DNA of 64,000 nt from Paenalicyclobacillus mengziensis (GTDB lineage: Bacteria; Bacillota; Bacilli; Alicyclobacillales; Alicyclobacillaceae). A program made the position numbers and the translations under genes. Location: NCBI RefSeq assembly GCF_017298635.1, contig NZ_CP071182.1, positions 2,046,001 through 2,110,000 on the forward strand, given 5' to 3'. Positions 36,217-45,390 of the stretch are shown here, one piece after another. The notes under the pieces are model-generated. The model saw only the letters and a program-made list of their open reading frames with translations. It made no database searches and was not told where the DNA came from. Position 1 is the stretch's first letter, and each line of letters begins with the position of its first letter.

Positions 36217-36837
36217 TCAGCGGATCGACTTTTTCATGACTTGGTCTTTTCGGTTTCCCCTTCGGCGGCCGAACCAAAACCAGATGACCGCGATGACAAA
36301 CAGGACGATGGCGATATCAGTAATCGGTTTGATGTGTTTGTCGATGGTGTTCCAGTGTGCACCGAGCTGGTAACCAAGGATCATGAGTACGAGGTTCCAC
36401 GGGATGGAGCCAAGCAGGGAGTAGACGAGAAAGCGCCCAAGCCGCATCCGGGCCACACCAGCTGGCAGGGAAATGAACGTGCGGAATGCGGGTAAGAGGC
36501 GGGCAACAAAGACCGTTACTTCGCCGCGGCGGGCAAACCACGCTTCAGCGCGCTCGAGGTGGTGTTGATTCAAAAGCACATAACGGCCGTACCGAAGGAT
36601 AAATGCTCGTCCACCGGTTGTGCCGACAAGATACGCAATCCAGCCTCCAAAAACGTTGGCAACGATGGTTACGAGGAGGGCCGCCCAGAACGGGAAACTG
36701 TGTTGAAACGCCAAGTAGCCGGCAAGTGGCACGACGACTTCACTCGGGATGGGGATGCACGCGCTTTCGAGGGTCATCAGTACGAAAACGGCCAACAGCC
36801 CGTATTGAGATACAAAAGTGGTGAGGTGAGCGGACAA
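36217..36837 (-). CDS. DedA-family membrane protein
   Basis: This 206-residue DedA/SNARE-associated protein has the family motifs ESACIPIPSEVVVPLAGYLA (about 26-45), the G(T/S)TGGR-like loop, the amphipathic FVARLLPAFRTFISLPAGVARM and a following hydrophobic helix. Four to five membrane segments are visible. DedA proteins are linked to lipid-carrier flipping and membrane homeostasis. The TTG start follows AAAGGAG by 8 bases; the frame is open upstream but passes through unrelated sequence. It ends in a basic tail. Confidence 0.88.
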   Translation of the reverse strand: MSAHLTTFVSQYGLLAVFVLMTLESACIPIPSEVVVPLAGYLAFQHSFPFWAALLVTIVANVFGGWIAYLVGTTGGRAFILRYGRYVLLNQHHLERAEAWFARRGEVTVFVARLLPAFRTFISLPAGVARMRLGRFLVYSLLGSIPWNLVLMILGYQLGAHWNTIDKHIKPITDIAIVLFVIAVIWFWFGRRRGNRKDQVMKKSIR

Positions 36838-37042
36838 GAGTTTGTCTCCTTTCGCGAATCGGCTGGTCAAATGACCAAGTCCTTGCAGATTCCATAATAT
36901 TGTACCATGAGGAAGCCGTTTCGTAGTTTGGCAAGTGTGATTTCTAAGTGGAGATTGTGTTGGTGAATTGACAATGGGGTTTTCCGGTCTAAACCGTGGT
37001 ATTGTGTCGAGAACTGCGGGTGTGGATTCAATGGTCATGGGA
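36838..37042. other. intergenic stretch upstream of the DedA gene
   Basis: I see no gene. A TACAAT on the minus strand at about 36899-36904 could be a -10 box for the DedA gene, but no -35 is placed correctly. Confidence 0.35.
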
Positions 37043-37208
37043 TTAACGCGTTGGTAACGCGTTATTTGAGACATGTTCGAACAGGTTAAATGGAAATAAC
37101 GCGCTCCTGGCGCGTTATTGTGTGAAGCGGGGTTAATAACGATCCCACAGCTCGCTATTTCTCTGCGACCGCTCGGAGTGGATGAATAACGCTTCCACAG
37201 CTCGCCAT
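37043..37208. repeat. second cluster of the 23-bp palindrome, four copies
   Basis: Copies at 37043-37065, 37096-37118, 37136-37158 and 37186-37208 are each 23 bp, the second being a near-perfect ATAACGCG/CGCGTTAT hairpin. Start distances are 53, 40 and 50 bases, the same set seen at 18888-19147. The last two copies share CCACAGCTCGC and are more degenerate. Confidence 0.87.
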
Positions 37209-37561
37209 TTCGAGGCTGGGACGCGTATTTCCTTCTGGTAAGCCGACTCGCTTGCGGCAAACCCACTCACACGATTCGTTACCACCAGGGTGCCGTATAT
37301 CGGACTCCCTTTCATCTCCATAACCGAAAGAGATTGAAAAGGGTAGCACGCCTCCGGCGTACCTTTCTCTTGTTGAAGAGCCAACTTACGCCTCAAACAG
37401 GCCGAAACGTCTCAAACAGGTCCAGCGGCGCGAAACGCGGTGGAGCGCCATATCAGGCCACACCGTCGAGCTCCGCCATCAGGCCCACGGAACTGGCCAG
37501 CGGGGCCCGCCTGTTGTCTCTGCCTCCGGTCCTTGTCCCTGTGCCTCCCTCCGGTCCCTGT
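37209..37561. other. intergenic stretch without recognisable gene
   Basis: Apart from a CCTCCGGTCC/TGTCCCTG-rich run near its right end, I see nothing. Minus-strand frames here run into the palindrome cluster and lack a credible start. Confidence 0.4.
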
Positions 37562-37885
37562 TCATGAGCGCACGCGCTCCGCTTCAATCATTTTGGCGAG
37601 CGCATCCTGAACCGGCATGCCGGCGTGAATGCCAATCGCCTCGGCCGCTTGGGTACAGGATTCAATGTTTCCGTTCCACAGGTCATCCATCGTGCGGACA
37701 CCGACAGCTCGAGCCGCAATGACGCCGCGTTCACGGAGCTTGGTCCGGAGCAAGCCGACATCGAGCGCACCGCACATGACGTAGCCCGTTTGCGTTGACA
37801 GCACGAGCAGGTTGGTCTTTGGAAGTTTCACTTCAACGGACACAACTGTGTCTTCTCCAATCTTGCGGGGTTCCACTTTAACCAC
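37562..37885 (-). CDS. yunC: DUF1805 protein (YunC-like)
   Basis: This 107-residue member of DUF1805 resembles B. subtilis YunC, structurally solved but of unknown function. The conserved stretch TNLLVLSTQTGYVMCGALDVGLL is at about 23-45 and RGVIAARAVGVRTMDDLW follows. GTG is preceded by AAGGGAG at a spacing of about 11 bases. It is divergent from the M42 peptidase gene. Confidence 0.82.
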   Translation of the reverse strand: MVKVEPRKIGEDTVVSVEVKLPKTNLLVLSTQTGYVMCGALDVGLLRTKLRERGVIAARAVGVRTMDDLWNGNIESCTQAAEAIGIHAGMPVQDALAKMIEAERVRS

Positions 37886-38145
37886 CGTGAATCAACTCCC
37901 TTCTCACGCTATAGAATATGGTTTGTGCCCTGAATCGTGCACGTAGGTGTAAGCAATTGACCGGAGCTGTGATAGGATGAAGTTGTGCCCAAAAGAGGTC
38001 GTGACACAAATCGGTAAACATATCCTTATGTGGATATAACACCTAAATGTAGCTTCAAACGAAGCTTCAAACAGGGCACCAAGTGGGACTCGGAAAAATC
38101 CCCAGGCAGGGCTGCAAACAGCTACAAGAGAAGGAGATGCAGGTC

Positions 38146-39225
38146 TTGACGAAATCGCGCGTTGACATCATCAAGGAACTCTGTGAAGCGTACGGCGTCT
38201 CAGGTCACGAAGCTGAGGTCCGCAAGCTTTACGAGAGTCATTTGACTACGGTTTCTGATGAACTTTTGCACGACAATTTTGGCGGTGTGGTCGGGAAGAA
38301 GACCGGGGACGAGAATGGCCCAAGGGTGCTGCTCGCCGGGCATCTCGACGAGATCGGCATGATGGTGACGTACATAACAGATGAAGGTTTCATTTTCTTC
38401 CAAACCATCGGCGGCTGGTGGTCCCAGGTCATGCTGGCACAGCGGGTCGTTATTCAGACCCGAAAGGGTATCATCACGGGCATCATCGGATCAAAACCGC
38501 CTCATGTCCTTCCCGCTGACGAACGGGACAAGGTCGTCAAGACGAAGAGCATGTTCATTGACATCGGCGTAACCAGCAAGGCGGAGGCGGAGTCCGTCGG
38601 TGTTCGTCCGGGCGATCCGATTATTCCATGGAGCCCCTTCATCCAAATGGCGAATCCAAAGTTTTACATGGGCAAAGCGCTCGACAACCGCCTTGGTTGT
38701 GCCACCGCACTTGAGGTGCTACGTGGTCTAAAGGGTGCCCAACATCCCAACATATTGTTTGCAGGTGCCACGACACAAGAAGAAGTCGGTTTACGTGGAG
38801 CCCAAACCATGGTACAACATGTTCAGCCGGATATTGCGATCGCGCTTGACGTCGGCATTGCCGGTGACACGCCGGAGATGAAGAAGTCAGAAGCACTCAG
38901 TAAATGCGGAGACGGACCCATCCTGCTTTTGTACGACAGCAGCATGATTCCGAATCCAAAGTTCCGTGACTTTGTCATGGACACCGCATCGGACGCAGGC
39001 ATTCCACTGCAGGTTGAAGTCGTCGCGGGCGGCGGGACGGACGCGGGACGGTTCCAGACCTTTGGGTCCGGTGTGCCATCCGTCGCCATTGGCTACCCGA
39101 CGAGGTATATTCACAGCCACGCAGCCGTGTATAATCAGGACGACTTTGACAATGGTGTTACACTGTTGACGGAGCTCGTAAAACGACTCGACGCTGCCAC
39201 CGTGCGAGATATTCAGCAGCACTAG
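38146..39225 (+). CDS. M42-family aminopeptidase
   Basis: This 359-residue dinuclear zinc aminopeptidase of the M42 (FrvX/YsdC/glucanase-like) family shows metal and catalytic residues in LLAGHLDEIG (His66, Asp68), GKALDNRLG, TTQEEVGLRGA (the two Glu), ALDVGIAGDTP and YIHSHAAVY. The N-terminal KELCEAYGVSGHEAEVRK is typical. It probably trims peptides in the cytoplasm as a dodecameric shell. TTG 38146 is preceded by AAGGAG at 9 bases; ATG 38137 overlaps the ribosome site and is less likely. Confidence 0.9.
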   Translation: MTKSRVDIIKELCEAYGVSGHEAEVRKLYESHLTTVSDELLHDNFGGVVGKKTGDENGPRVLLAGHLDEIGMMVTYITDEGFIFFQTIGGWWSQVMLAQRVVIQTRKGIITGIIGSKPPHVLPADERDKVVKTKSMFIDIGVTSKAEAESVGVRPGDPIIPWSPFIQMANPKFYMGKALDNRLGCATALEVLRGLKGAQHPNILFAGATTQEEVGLRGAQTMVQHVQPDIAIALDVGIAGDTPEMKKSEALSKCGDGPILLLYDSSMIPNPKFRDFVMDTASDAGIPLQVEVVAGGGTDAGRFQTFGSGVPSVAIGYPTRYIHSHAAVYNQDDFDNGVTLLTELVKRLDAATVRDIQQH

Positions 39226-39312
39226 GCAGAGTCCAGTGCTCGGACAAGGGCAGCTTTTGCCCTTCGTCCGGGCGATGGCGCGTTTTTGCGACAGGAGGAC
39301 AGGTAGGTACAA

Positions 39313-39807
39313 ATGAATACCGAAATTATTCATTTTTTAGTTGGTTTATGGCATAACAAACCGCTCATCGGGGCACTGTTCGCGATTGTCGTGACGCAGA
39401 TACTGAAGGTGCCCGTGCATTACTTTATGCACGGCAGTTGGGACATGCACAAGGTCATCGACGCGGGCGGCATGCCCAGTTCACACGCGGCTGGCGTGGT
39501 CGCGCTGGTGGCGGCGTTGTCCTATGTGGTTGGGACGAGATCGGCAACGTTTGCGGTCGCCGTGGTGTTTGCCGCCATTGTCATGTATGACGCAGGAGGT
39601 ATCCGCAGGCATGCAGGAGAGCACGCAGTGTTGCTCAATCGCATCGCGATGGAGATGTCGCGCATGAACATGCAGCCGGAAACATCGGCGACGACAGAGG
39701 AAGGCGAACGACTGAAGGAGATCTTGGGGCACGAGCCGCGGGAGGTCGTCGTTGGAGCCATCGTCGGCCTGATTGTCGGCGTGATATTCGGCAAGTGGTG
39801 GCTGTAA
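39313..39807 (+). CDS. yuiD: divergent PAP2-family membrane protein (YuiD-like)
   Basis: This 164-residue protein of DUF212 has the characteristic GGMPSSHAAGVVAL segment (about 52-65) and YDAGGIRRHAGEHA (about 94-107), reminiscent of acid phosphatase/haloperoxidase motifs, with four to five hydrophobic helices. The substrate is unknown; a lipid phosphate phosphatase role is inferred from the motif. ATG follows ACAGGAGGACAGG. Confidence 0.87.
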   Translation: MNTEIIHFLVGLWHNKPLIGALFAIVVTQILKVPVHYFMHGSWDMHKVIDAGGMPSSHAAGVVALVAALSYVVGTRSATFAVAVVFAAIVMYDAGGIRRHAGEHAVLLNRIAMEMSRMNMQPETSATTEEGERLKEILGHEPREVVVGAIVGLIVGVIFGKWWL

Positions 39808-39982
39808 ACCAACTTGCATCATCCGGCACGACAGAAAGCCATGATATGAAACCGTGACATGCCGGACACAACGATGGAAATGAGACCATGGGAGACCATG
39901 GCATGTCCGACAAAACGAACGACATGCAAGCGAGCATGTCGTTTTCTGTATCTGTGTCGTTGCTGCCAGGTGTTGCTTGCTG

Positions 39983-40600
39983 CTATTTGTCGTTTAATCC
40001 CTTTCCACTCAGGATTTGCTCCGTGTACTTTTCAATCCGTGCCACCCTCGTCTTGGACTGCTTCGGCTGAGAAAAATAGAGAATATAGGCCCTTTGCCGT
40101 CCTGGTGTCAGCGACTCGAACGCCGTTTTCAAGGCAGGGACTTCGTCAAATCGATGTTGCAGTTCTTCAGGCACCGCGAACTCGGTGGTCGGCTTAAAAT
40201 CCACGGTCAAACCGGCTCTTTCAACGGCAATGGCTTCACCAATGTAGGCCTTCAAAACGGTTTCCATCGCAATGATTTCAGAAACGTTGGTAAACCTGAT
40301 TTGGCGTGCCGCCTGGACATTGTCCGTTTGTTGCACGAGAATCCCGTCATCATCCCGCAACAAGGCGCCTTTCGGAAACAAGAGCGCGCAATACTCTTTA
40401 AATCCATGGATGATAACGACGTTCTTGTTCTCAAACGTATAACACGGATGCATCCACTTAAAGTCTTCACTCAGCTCGCAAGCGAGGACAATACGTCGCA
40501 ACTCTACATATTCGTCCTGCCACTTGTTCGCCTTTTGTAAAAATTCATCCACCTTTGGATTCGTTCGAGGCTCTGTCACCACGCTACGCTCCACTTCCAT
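39983..40600 (-). CDS. ydeI: YdeI-type DUF1801 protein
   Basis: This 205-residue protein is very similar to B. subtilis YdeI over its length, with NPKVDEFLQKANKWQ near the N terminus and ESLTPGRQRAYILYFSQPKQ near the C terminus. The family has no established enzymatic function; it is often annotated as OmpD-associated or as a DUF1801/DUF1905 protein. The start at the ATG of MEVERSVV is tentative, since no strong ribosome site is seen; an in-frame TTG 20 codons earlier is the alternative. Confidence 0.83.
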   Translation of the reverse strand: MEVERSVVTEPRTNPKVDEFLQKANKWQDEYVELRRIVLACELSEDFKWMHPCYTFENKNVVIIHGFKEYCALLFPKGALLRDDDGILVQQTDNVQAARQIRFTNVSEIIAMETVLKAYIGEAIAVERAGLTVDFKPTTEFAVPEELQHRFDEVPALKTAFESLTPGRQRAYILYFSQPKQSKTRVARIEKYTEQILSGKGLNDK

Positions 40601-40693
40601 GTAGAGGTTTGTCTGAGATGGTTGTTCAAGATGGTTTCTCTGATGGTCTTTCTGGTACAACAGGTATTCATTCTGTAGCCAGACTGCCTGGTT

Positions 40694-41134
40694 TTAGTAT
40701 TCGTCGATGGGGTGATCCGGATCGTCTACATCCGTAGACGTTGCGACCGGGGATGCCGTCTCCCCAGACTCGGCCTCGAGCTCGTAATCTTCAGATTCCG
40801 AATCTTCGAATTCATCCTCTTCGAATTCATCCTCAGGTTCCGGATTGCCAAACAGCTGATGCATGCCTTCGCGCTGAATCTTGTCGAGCAGCGATTGCAA
40901 AGCCAAGTGCGCCGATGACAGCACGCTCGATCCATAGACCACGAGCCTGTCTGAATCACGCGGTATGGCAATGGCGTACCAGGTGTTGTCTGCATTCTGA
41001 AACAACTCGATGTTGTATGTATAATGCGGTGTTAGGTACTCAAAGGTCTCTTTGCGTCGGATATTGCAACCTTCTGGCATACGCAGTTGTGCCATAACCG
41101 CAGCCATATCGTTTGGGGATGTCTGTTCAGGCAT
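40694..41134 (-). CDS. small protein with strongly acidic C terminus
   Basis: I do not recognise this 146-residue protein. Residues 1-95 look like a folded alpha/beta domain (RRKETFEYLTPHYTYNIELF). The last about 50 residues are an Asp/Glu tail (EDEFEEDEFEDSESED). A clear AAAGGAG site lies 7 bases before the ATG. No membrane segments are present. It is 47 bases upstream of the membrane protein gene at 41181 on the same strand, which would be transcribed first. Confidence 0.6.
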   Translation of the reverse strand: MPEQTSPNDMAAVMAQLRMPEGCNIRRKETFEYLTPHYTYNIELFQNADNTWYAIAIPRDSDRLVVYGSSVLSSAHLALQSLLDKIQREGMHQLFGNPEPEDEFEEDEFEDSESEDYELEAESGETASPVATSTDVDDPDHPIDEY

Positions 41135-41180
41135 GACAATTCTCCTTTACAGTTCAAAATAAAGCCCACTGTAACCTAGG

Positions 41181-41663
41181 CTAGCGTTTTTGCAGCGGTA
41201 AGGCAAATGCCAGTGTGATGACGACCAGCAAGGCGCATATCATCATCATTAGATCAAACAGCATCGAAATGCCATGCCACATGCCAAACGTATGGACCAT
41301 ATTGGCAGGCGCGCTTGAAATCGGGCCCATGGCTCGCTCAATTTGCTGGATGTGCGGTAACATATAAAGCAGGTTGATGAGCGCAAACACAGCGCCGACG
41401 ATGGCACTCGTGAGACCATACTTATAGGGCCGCCTGGAAATCGACATCTGCGAGGCGGTGCCGTAGTACAAGAATGCGGTGAGCACCCCGAACAGCGCCG
41501 AGAGGAAGAAATACGTGGGGAACAGCGCCCCGACAGCGGCCGCAGCTGCGTTCTCGGACAACTGTGCGAACAGTTCATTGGCTGCGAAAGCCGAGAAGTA
41601 AACAGATGAACCGAGCCAGAGGGATTCAACCAAAAGTAGCAGGAAAACCGTGAAGCGGGCCAT
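41181..41663 (-). CDS. DUF4149-like four-helix membrane protein
   Basis: This 160-residue integral membrane protein has four hydrophobic helices (about 4-26, 42-64, 78-98 and 130-152). The first helix with a conserved Trp-Leu-Gly (ESLWLGSSVYFS) suggests DUF4149/TMEM205-type proteins; this is a tentative family call. ATG follows AAGGGAG by 8 bases. The function is unknown. Confidence 0.6.
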   Translation of the reverse strand: MARFTVFLLLLVESLWLGSSVYFSAFAANELFAQLSENAAAAAVGALFPTYFFLSALFGVLTAFLYYGTASQMSISRRPYKYGLTSAIVGAVFALINLLYMLPHIQQIERAMGPISSAPANMVHTFGMWHGISMLFDLMMMICALLVVITLAFALPLQKR

Positions 41664-41749
41664 CCATAGGGCTCCCTTCTCAATCATCGCGTAATGGATA
41701 CCTCTGTATTCTAGCAGAAGCAAAGGTCGGAAGTCATGGAGGGGTCATT

Positions 41750-42229
41750 GTGGCAAACAACGTACCTACCGAATCGAGTGATGTGTCCACCGCATCGCAA
41801 ACGACAGACGTGCGACCGTTCGCCGTCCTCGTGTTCCCCATTTTTGACGGGCATGTCATTTGGGTCAGACACCCGCGGCGGGGGTGGGAAGTGCCTGGAG
41901 GAAAACTTGAACCCGGTGAAACTCCGGAAGACGCCGCGATTCGCGAGGTCTTTGAGGAATCGGGAGCAATCCTTGAAAATGTGGAATGGGTGGGGGAATA
42001 CCATACATCGGACGGATTGCTGAAATTCATCTACTTCGCAGACGTCGTCGATGTCAAGACGAGACCCGAGTGGTCAGAGACGACGGATGTCATGGTACCA
42101 AGGCCCCTGTGGGACCCAGAGACAGCCCGCCGGCTTGACGAGGTCAGCTTTATCATGAAGGACCAGGTCTACCATCGCGTCTGGCCGCTCTTGCTGCAGC
42201 GGATTGAGGGGACAGCCGGTCGTACGTAG
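41750..42229 (+). CDS. NUDIX hydrolase
   Basis: This 159-residue nucleoside-diphosphate-X hydrolase has a complete Nudix box at about 50-72, GGKLEPGETPEDAAIREVFEE followed by SG. The first 20 residues are Ser/Thr-rich and not part of the fold. It may be an oxidised-nucleotide-cleaning enzyme such as YtkD/MutT, which is inference. GTG follows GGAGGGG by 6 bases. It is divergent from the membrane protein at 41181 and convergent with the korB gene. Confidence 0.87.
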   Translation: MANNVPTESSDVSTASQTTDVRPFAVLVFPIFDGHVIWVRHPRRGWEVPGGKLEPGETPEDAAIREVFEESGAILENVEWVGEYHTSDGLLKFIYFADVVDVKTRPEWSETTDVMVPRPLWDPETARRLDEVSFIMKDQVYHRVWPLLLQRIEGTAGRT

Positions 42230-42310
42230 GTGAAACCACATCCGTGCGTTAGGCCAACGTTCGCAGCCGGTAAAACCACATCAAACATAGCGCCGTTTTC
42301 ACGAGAAAAG

Positions 42311-42342
42311 AAAGGAGGCCAGGACATCACCCGGCCTCCTTT
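42311..42342. terminator. bidirectional terminator between NUDIX and korB genes
   Basis: A 10-bp perfect stem, AAAGGAGGCC and GGCCTCCTTT, with a 12-base loop. On the minus strand it is followed by CTTTTC, best placed for the korA-korB operon. Confidence 0.75.
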
Positions 42343-42420
42343 GCCGTGGAATGGGGCAAAGACCCCAAACCACATGCATATTTCATACCGATTATGCGTA
42401 CACAATGATGCGTACTTAGA

Positions 42421-43287
42421 TTATGCGTATTCCTTCAGTGCTGCTGCAAATACGTCCTCGCTCAGTTCGAGGTTTGCCTGCGCAACCGGAGTCTCCTGAT
42501 AACCGGGTATCTGGTCCTCGTAAGCAACCTTGTTGTCGTTCCGGTAGATGACACCCGTCACAAGGCCGTTGTGCTCCGTGATGGCCTTCTGAGCTGTAAG
42601 GTAATCCGTCGGATCGTACCCTTCCAACTTTTCGAGGTTGAAGACGTTGTCGCGGAAGAAGTCATACGTGTTGATCTTGTTGTAAGTCACACATGGGCTG
42701 AACACGTTGACGAGTGAGAAGCCCTTGTACTGAATGGCCTGCTCAATCAACGACACCAGCTGGTTGACTTCACTCGAGAAGCCCTGTGCCAAAAACCCGA
42801 TGCCTGCTGCGAGTGCAACCTGGGAAGGCACGAGTGCGTTCTCGATGTTTCCGGACGGCGTGGTCTTCGCTGTGAAACCGTGTGCGCTCGTCGGAGAGTG
42901 CTGACCTTTCGTCAGACCGTAAATCTGGTTGTCCATCACAATGTAGGTGATGTCCATGTTGCGGCGTACCGCGTGCATGAAGTGGTTGAGACCGATACCA
43001 AAACCATCTCCGTCACCGCCGGACGCAATCACCGTCAAGTCGCGATTGGCAAGCTTGACACCCTGTGCAGTCGGCAGGGAACGGCCGTGTACACCGTGGA
43101 AGCCATACGTGTTGACGTAGCCGGAAATACGGCCGGAGCAGCCGATACCGGAAATCACGGCAACTTCGTGTGGCTCTTTACCCAAAGCCGCAAGAGCACG
43201 CTGGATGGACGCCTGAACGGAAAAGTCGCCGCAACCAGGGCACCAGTTTGGCCGTACGTCATTACGGAAATCTTTTACGGTTGCCAT
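42421..43287 (-). CDS. korB: 2-oxoacid:ferredoxin oxidoreductase, beta subunit
   Basis: This 288-residue thiamine-diphosphate subunit belongs to a 2-oxoacid:ferredoxin oxidoreductase, probably acting on 2-oxoglutarate and feeding electrons to ferredoxin. The ThDP/Mg site is GGDGDGFGIG, closed by MDNQIYGLTKGQ. Cysteines for the single [4Fe-4S] cluster include those in NWCPGCGDF and IGCSGRISGY. The ATG is preceded by AAGGGGATG inside the end of korA, one base after its stop, so the two are coupled. Pyruvate or a broad 2-oxoacid range is an alternative substrate. Confidence 0.92.
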   Translation of the reverse strand: MATVKDFRNDVRPNWCPGCGDFSVQASIQRALAALGKEPHEVAVISGIGCSGRISGYVNTYGFHGVHGRSLPTAQGVKLANRDLTVIASGGDGDGFGIGLNHFMHAVRRNMDITYIVMDNQIYGLTKGQHSPTSAHGFTAKTTPSGNIENALVPSQVALAAGIGFLAQGFSSEVNQLVSLIEQAIQYKGFSLVNVFSPCVTYNKINTYDFFRDNVFNLEKLEGYDPTDYLTAQKAITEHNGLVTGVIYRNDNKVAYEDQIPGYQETPVAQANLELSEDVFAAALKEYA

Positions 43288-43288
43288 A

Positions 43289-45016
43289 TTACAACATCCC
43301 CTTGATTTCATCGTGAATTTCAGACGACAGGAAAGGCTGGCCGTTGTACTTCAGGATACTTTGCACGTCCGGGTGAGTGACCCCAAAGAACGACATAAGG
43401 TGCTTGATTTGGCCGGTTGCGTTGTTCTCAATGACAACGACCTTCTTCGCACCGTTAATCGCCTGTTGCAGTGCATGTGTCGGGAACGGCAGAATCGCGT
43501 GCAGGTGGATGTGTGCAACCTTGTGGCCTTCAGCACGAAGGTTTTCAGTCGCTTCCGCGATGGCGCCGATGTTCGATCCGATGCCGATAATCGCGACATC
43601 CGCGTTCTCGTCACCCGTACGAACGACGCTGCCTGGGATTTCCACGTCCTTCAACTTGCCAAGGCGCTTATCCATCATGTTTTTGCGGTTGTCCGCAGCT
43701 TCTGCCGGACGGCCATTTTCAAAGTGCTCGTTACCTGTAACCTTGTGAATACCACCCTTGGTCCCAGGGAAGATACGCGGCGAGACGCCGGATTCCGTCA
43801 GTTCATAGCGCTTGAAGTCACCGTGCGATTGCTTCTCTGCTGCTTCTTCACTTGTCGCGATGAGGCCGCGGTTAATGTTCACTGCTTTATGGTCAAGGAT
43901 GTCGGTCGACTGCTTACTCAAGGATAATTGCAGGTCCGTCATAACGATAACCGGGCACTGGTACTGTTCTGCAAGGTTGAAAGCGTCGCCGACAACGTAG
44001 AAGCACTCTTCCGGTGTTGCCGGGGTGAGGACGATTTTCGGGATCTCGCCGTGCGTTCCAAACAAGGCTGCCAAAAAGTCGGACTGCTCTTGCTTCGTCG
44101 GCAGGCCCGTTGAAGGACCACCGCGCTGCGTGTCGATGATGACCGTCGGGGTCTCCGTCATACCAGAGAGGCCGATGGCTTCCATCATGAGCGCAAGTCC
44201 CGGGCCGGAAGTACAAGTCAGTGCTCTCGCACCGCCGTACGCCGCACCGATGGTCATCGTCATGGCTGCAATCTCGTCTTCCGTTTGAACAACGACGCCG
44301 CCGACTTTCGGCAGTTTCTTAATCAGATACTCCATGACGTCAGAAGCCGGGGTGATTGGGTATGCGGGCATGACCCGAGCACCAGCAGCCAGTGCGCCAA
44401 GACCAAGCGCATCGTTGCCCATCATGAACAGACGCTTGGTACCGTCCGCAGGTTTCAGAGCAAAGTCTGGGTCTGCGCCGCCAAGCGACTTCATATGATC
44501 ATATCCACGCTGAACGGCTTCCATGTTTTGGTCGACAACTTTTTGCCCTTTTCGGCGAAAACGCTCTTCGATGACTTCGGTGAAGATATCGACCGGCAGT
44601 CCCAACGCAGCCGCAGACGCTCCCAGCGAAACCATGTTCTTCATGATGGCTGAACCGCATTCCTCAGCGATTTTCGTGAGAGGGATTACAAACAGTCGAA
44701 CACTATCAGGTGCCGTAGGCTTGAACTTCTCATCCGCAATGACGATTCCGCCCTTCCGGACTTCCCCGACGTTTAAGTCGATGGACTCCTGGTCAAACGC
44801 AAGCAGTACGTCAGTGTAGTCGGTGCTCGCCCGAAAACGTTTCAGACTAACGCGAACCTTGTCGTTTGAATGTCCGCCCTTGATTCGGGAGGAAAAGTGG
44901 CGGAATGAGTACACGTAGTACCCTTGACGGTTCAGAGCTACGGCAAAGGTTTCACCTGTACTCTCGACACCTTCGCCCTGTTGACCGCCCACTTTCCATG
45001 AAAGCTGATCTAGCAT
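43289..45016 (-). CDS. korA: 2-oxoacid:ferredoxin oxidoreductase, fused gamma-alpha subunit
   Basis: This 575-residue subunit has the gamma domain at about 1-185 (WKVGGQQGEGVESTGE, RHFSSRIKGGHSN) and the pyrimidine-binding alpha domain from about 195. The conserved YPITPASDVMEYL, VQTEDEIAAMTMTIGAAYGGARALT and TSGPGLALM lie between about 217 and 280. The fusion order gamma-alpha is normal for the KorA type in Bacillales. ATG follows GAGGAGTG. The 7Fe ferredoxin at 9417 is a plausible electron acceptor. Confidence 0.92.
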   Translation of the reverse strand: MLDQLSWKVGGQQGEGVESTGETFAVALNRQGYYVYSFRHFSSRIKGGHSNDKVRVSLKRFRASTDYTDVLLAFDQESIDLNVGEVRKGGIVIADEKFKPTAPDSVRLFVIPLTKIAEECGSAIMKNMVSLGASAAALGLPVDIFTEVIEERFRRKGQKVVDQNMEAVQRGYDHMKSLGGADPDFALKPADGTKRLFMMGNDALGLGALAAGARVMPAYPITPASDVMEYLIKKLPKVGGVVVQTEDEIAAMTMTIGAAYGGARALTCTSGPGLALMMEAIGLSGMTETPTVIIDTQRGGPSTGLPTKQEQSDFLAALFGTHGEIPKIVLTPATPEECFYVVGDAFNLAEQYQCPVIVMTDLQLSLSKQSTDILDHKAVNINRGLIATSEEAAEKQSHGDFKRYELTESGVSPRIFPGTKGGIHKVTGNEHFENGRPAEAADNRKNMMDKRLGKLKDVEIPGSVVRTGDENADVAIIGIGSNIGAIAEATENLRAEGHKVAHIHLHAILPFPTHALQQAINGAKKVVVIENNATGQIKHLMSFFGVTHPDVQSILKYNGQPFLSSEIHDEIKGML

Positions 45017-45390
45017 GGTGTTTCCACTCCTCTAATTTGCTCTGCCTCTCCTTCGCCCAGATGATGTCGCGGCGTTCGCACGTGGAATCATGCCTTGACG
45101 TCGAAGTCGTTCCCATCCCTGGTGACCAGGTTGCGTGTACGTACACGTAAACCAAAGCGCACCCGATTCACGCACATACCTACCAACAAACACGAGGAAG
45201 AAACCGTGTTTGCATAGACCGGGTACGTGTCTCGAAAGTCGTAAACTGCGATTCGGTAGAGGTGCCTGCAGCGGGATTTGGTTGGTCCGCTCAGAATTCA
45301 TTATACTGTAGTCAGATTGGCATGGAAACGGAGTTTTCGGATTCCGCCTGTACTTTGTCCAAAAATATCATTATAGAAGGTGCTATCAGA
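45017..45390. other. divergent intergenic region between korA and the DUF86 gene
   Basis: A likely plus-strand promoter, TTGGTT (45278-45283) and TATACT (45302-45307), 18 bases apart, would serve the DUF86 gene. I see no further gene; open frames are short and lack ribosome sites. Confidence 0.45.

Noticed and set aside
37133..37396. 87-codon minus-strand frame near the second palindrome cluster
   Set aside because: It overlaps the repeats, has no ribosome site and no recognisable domain.
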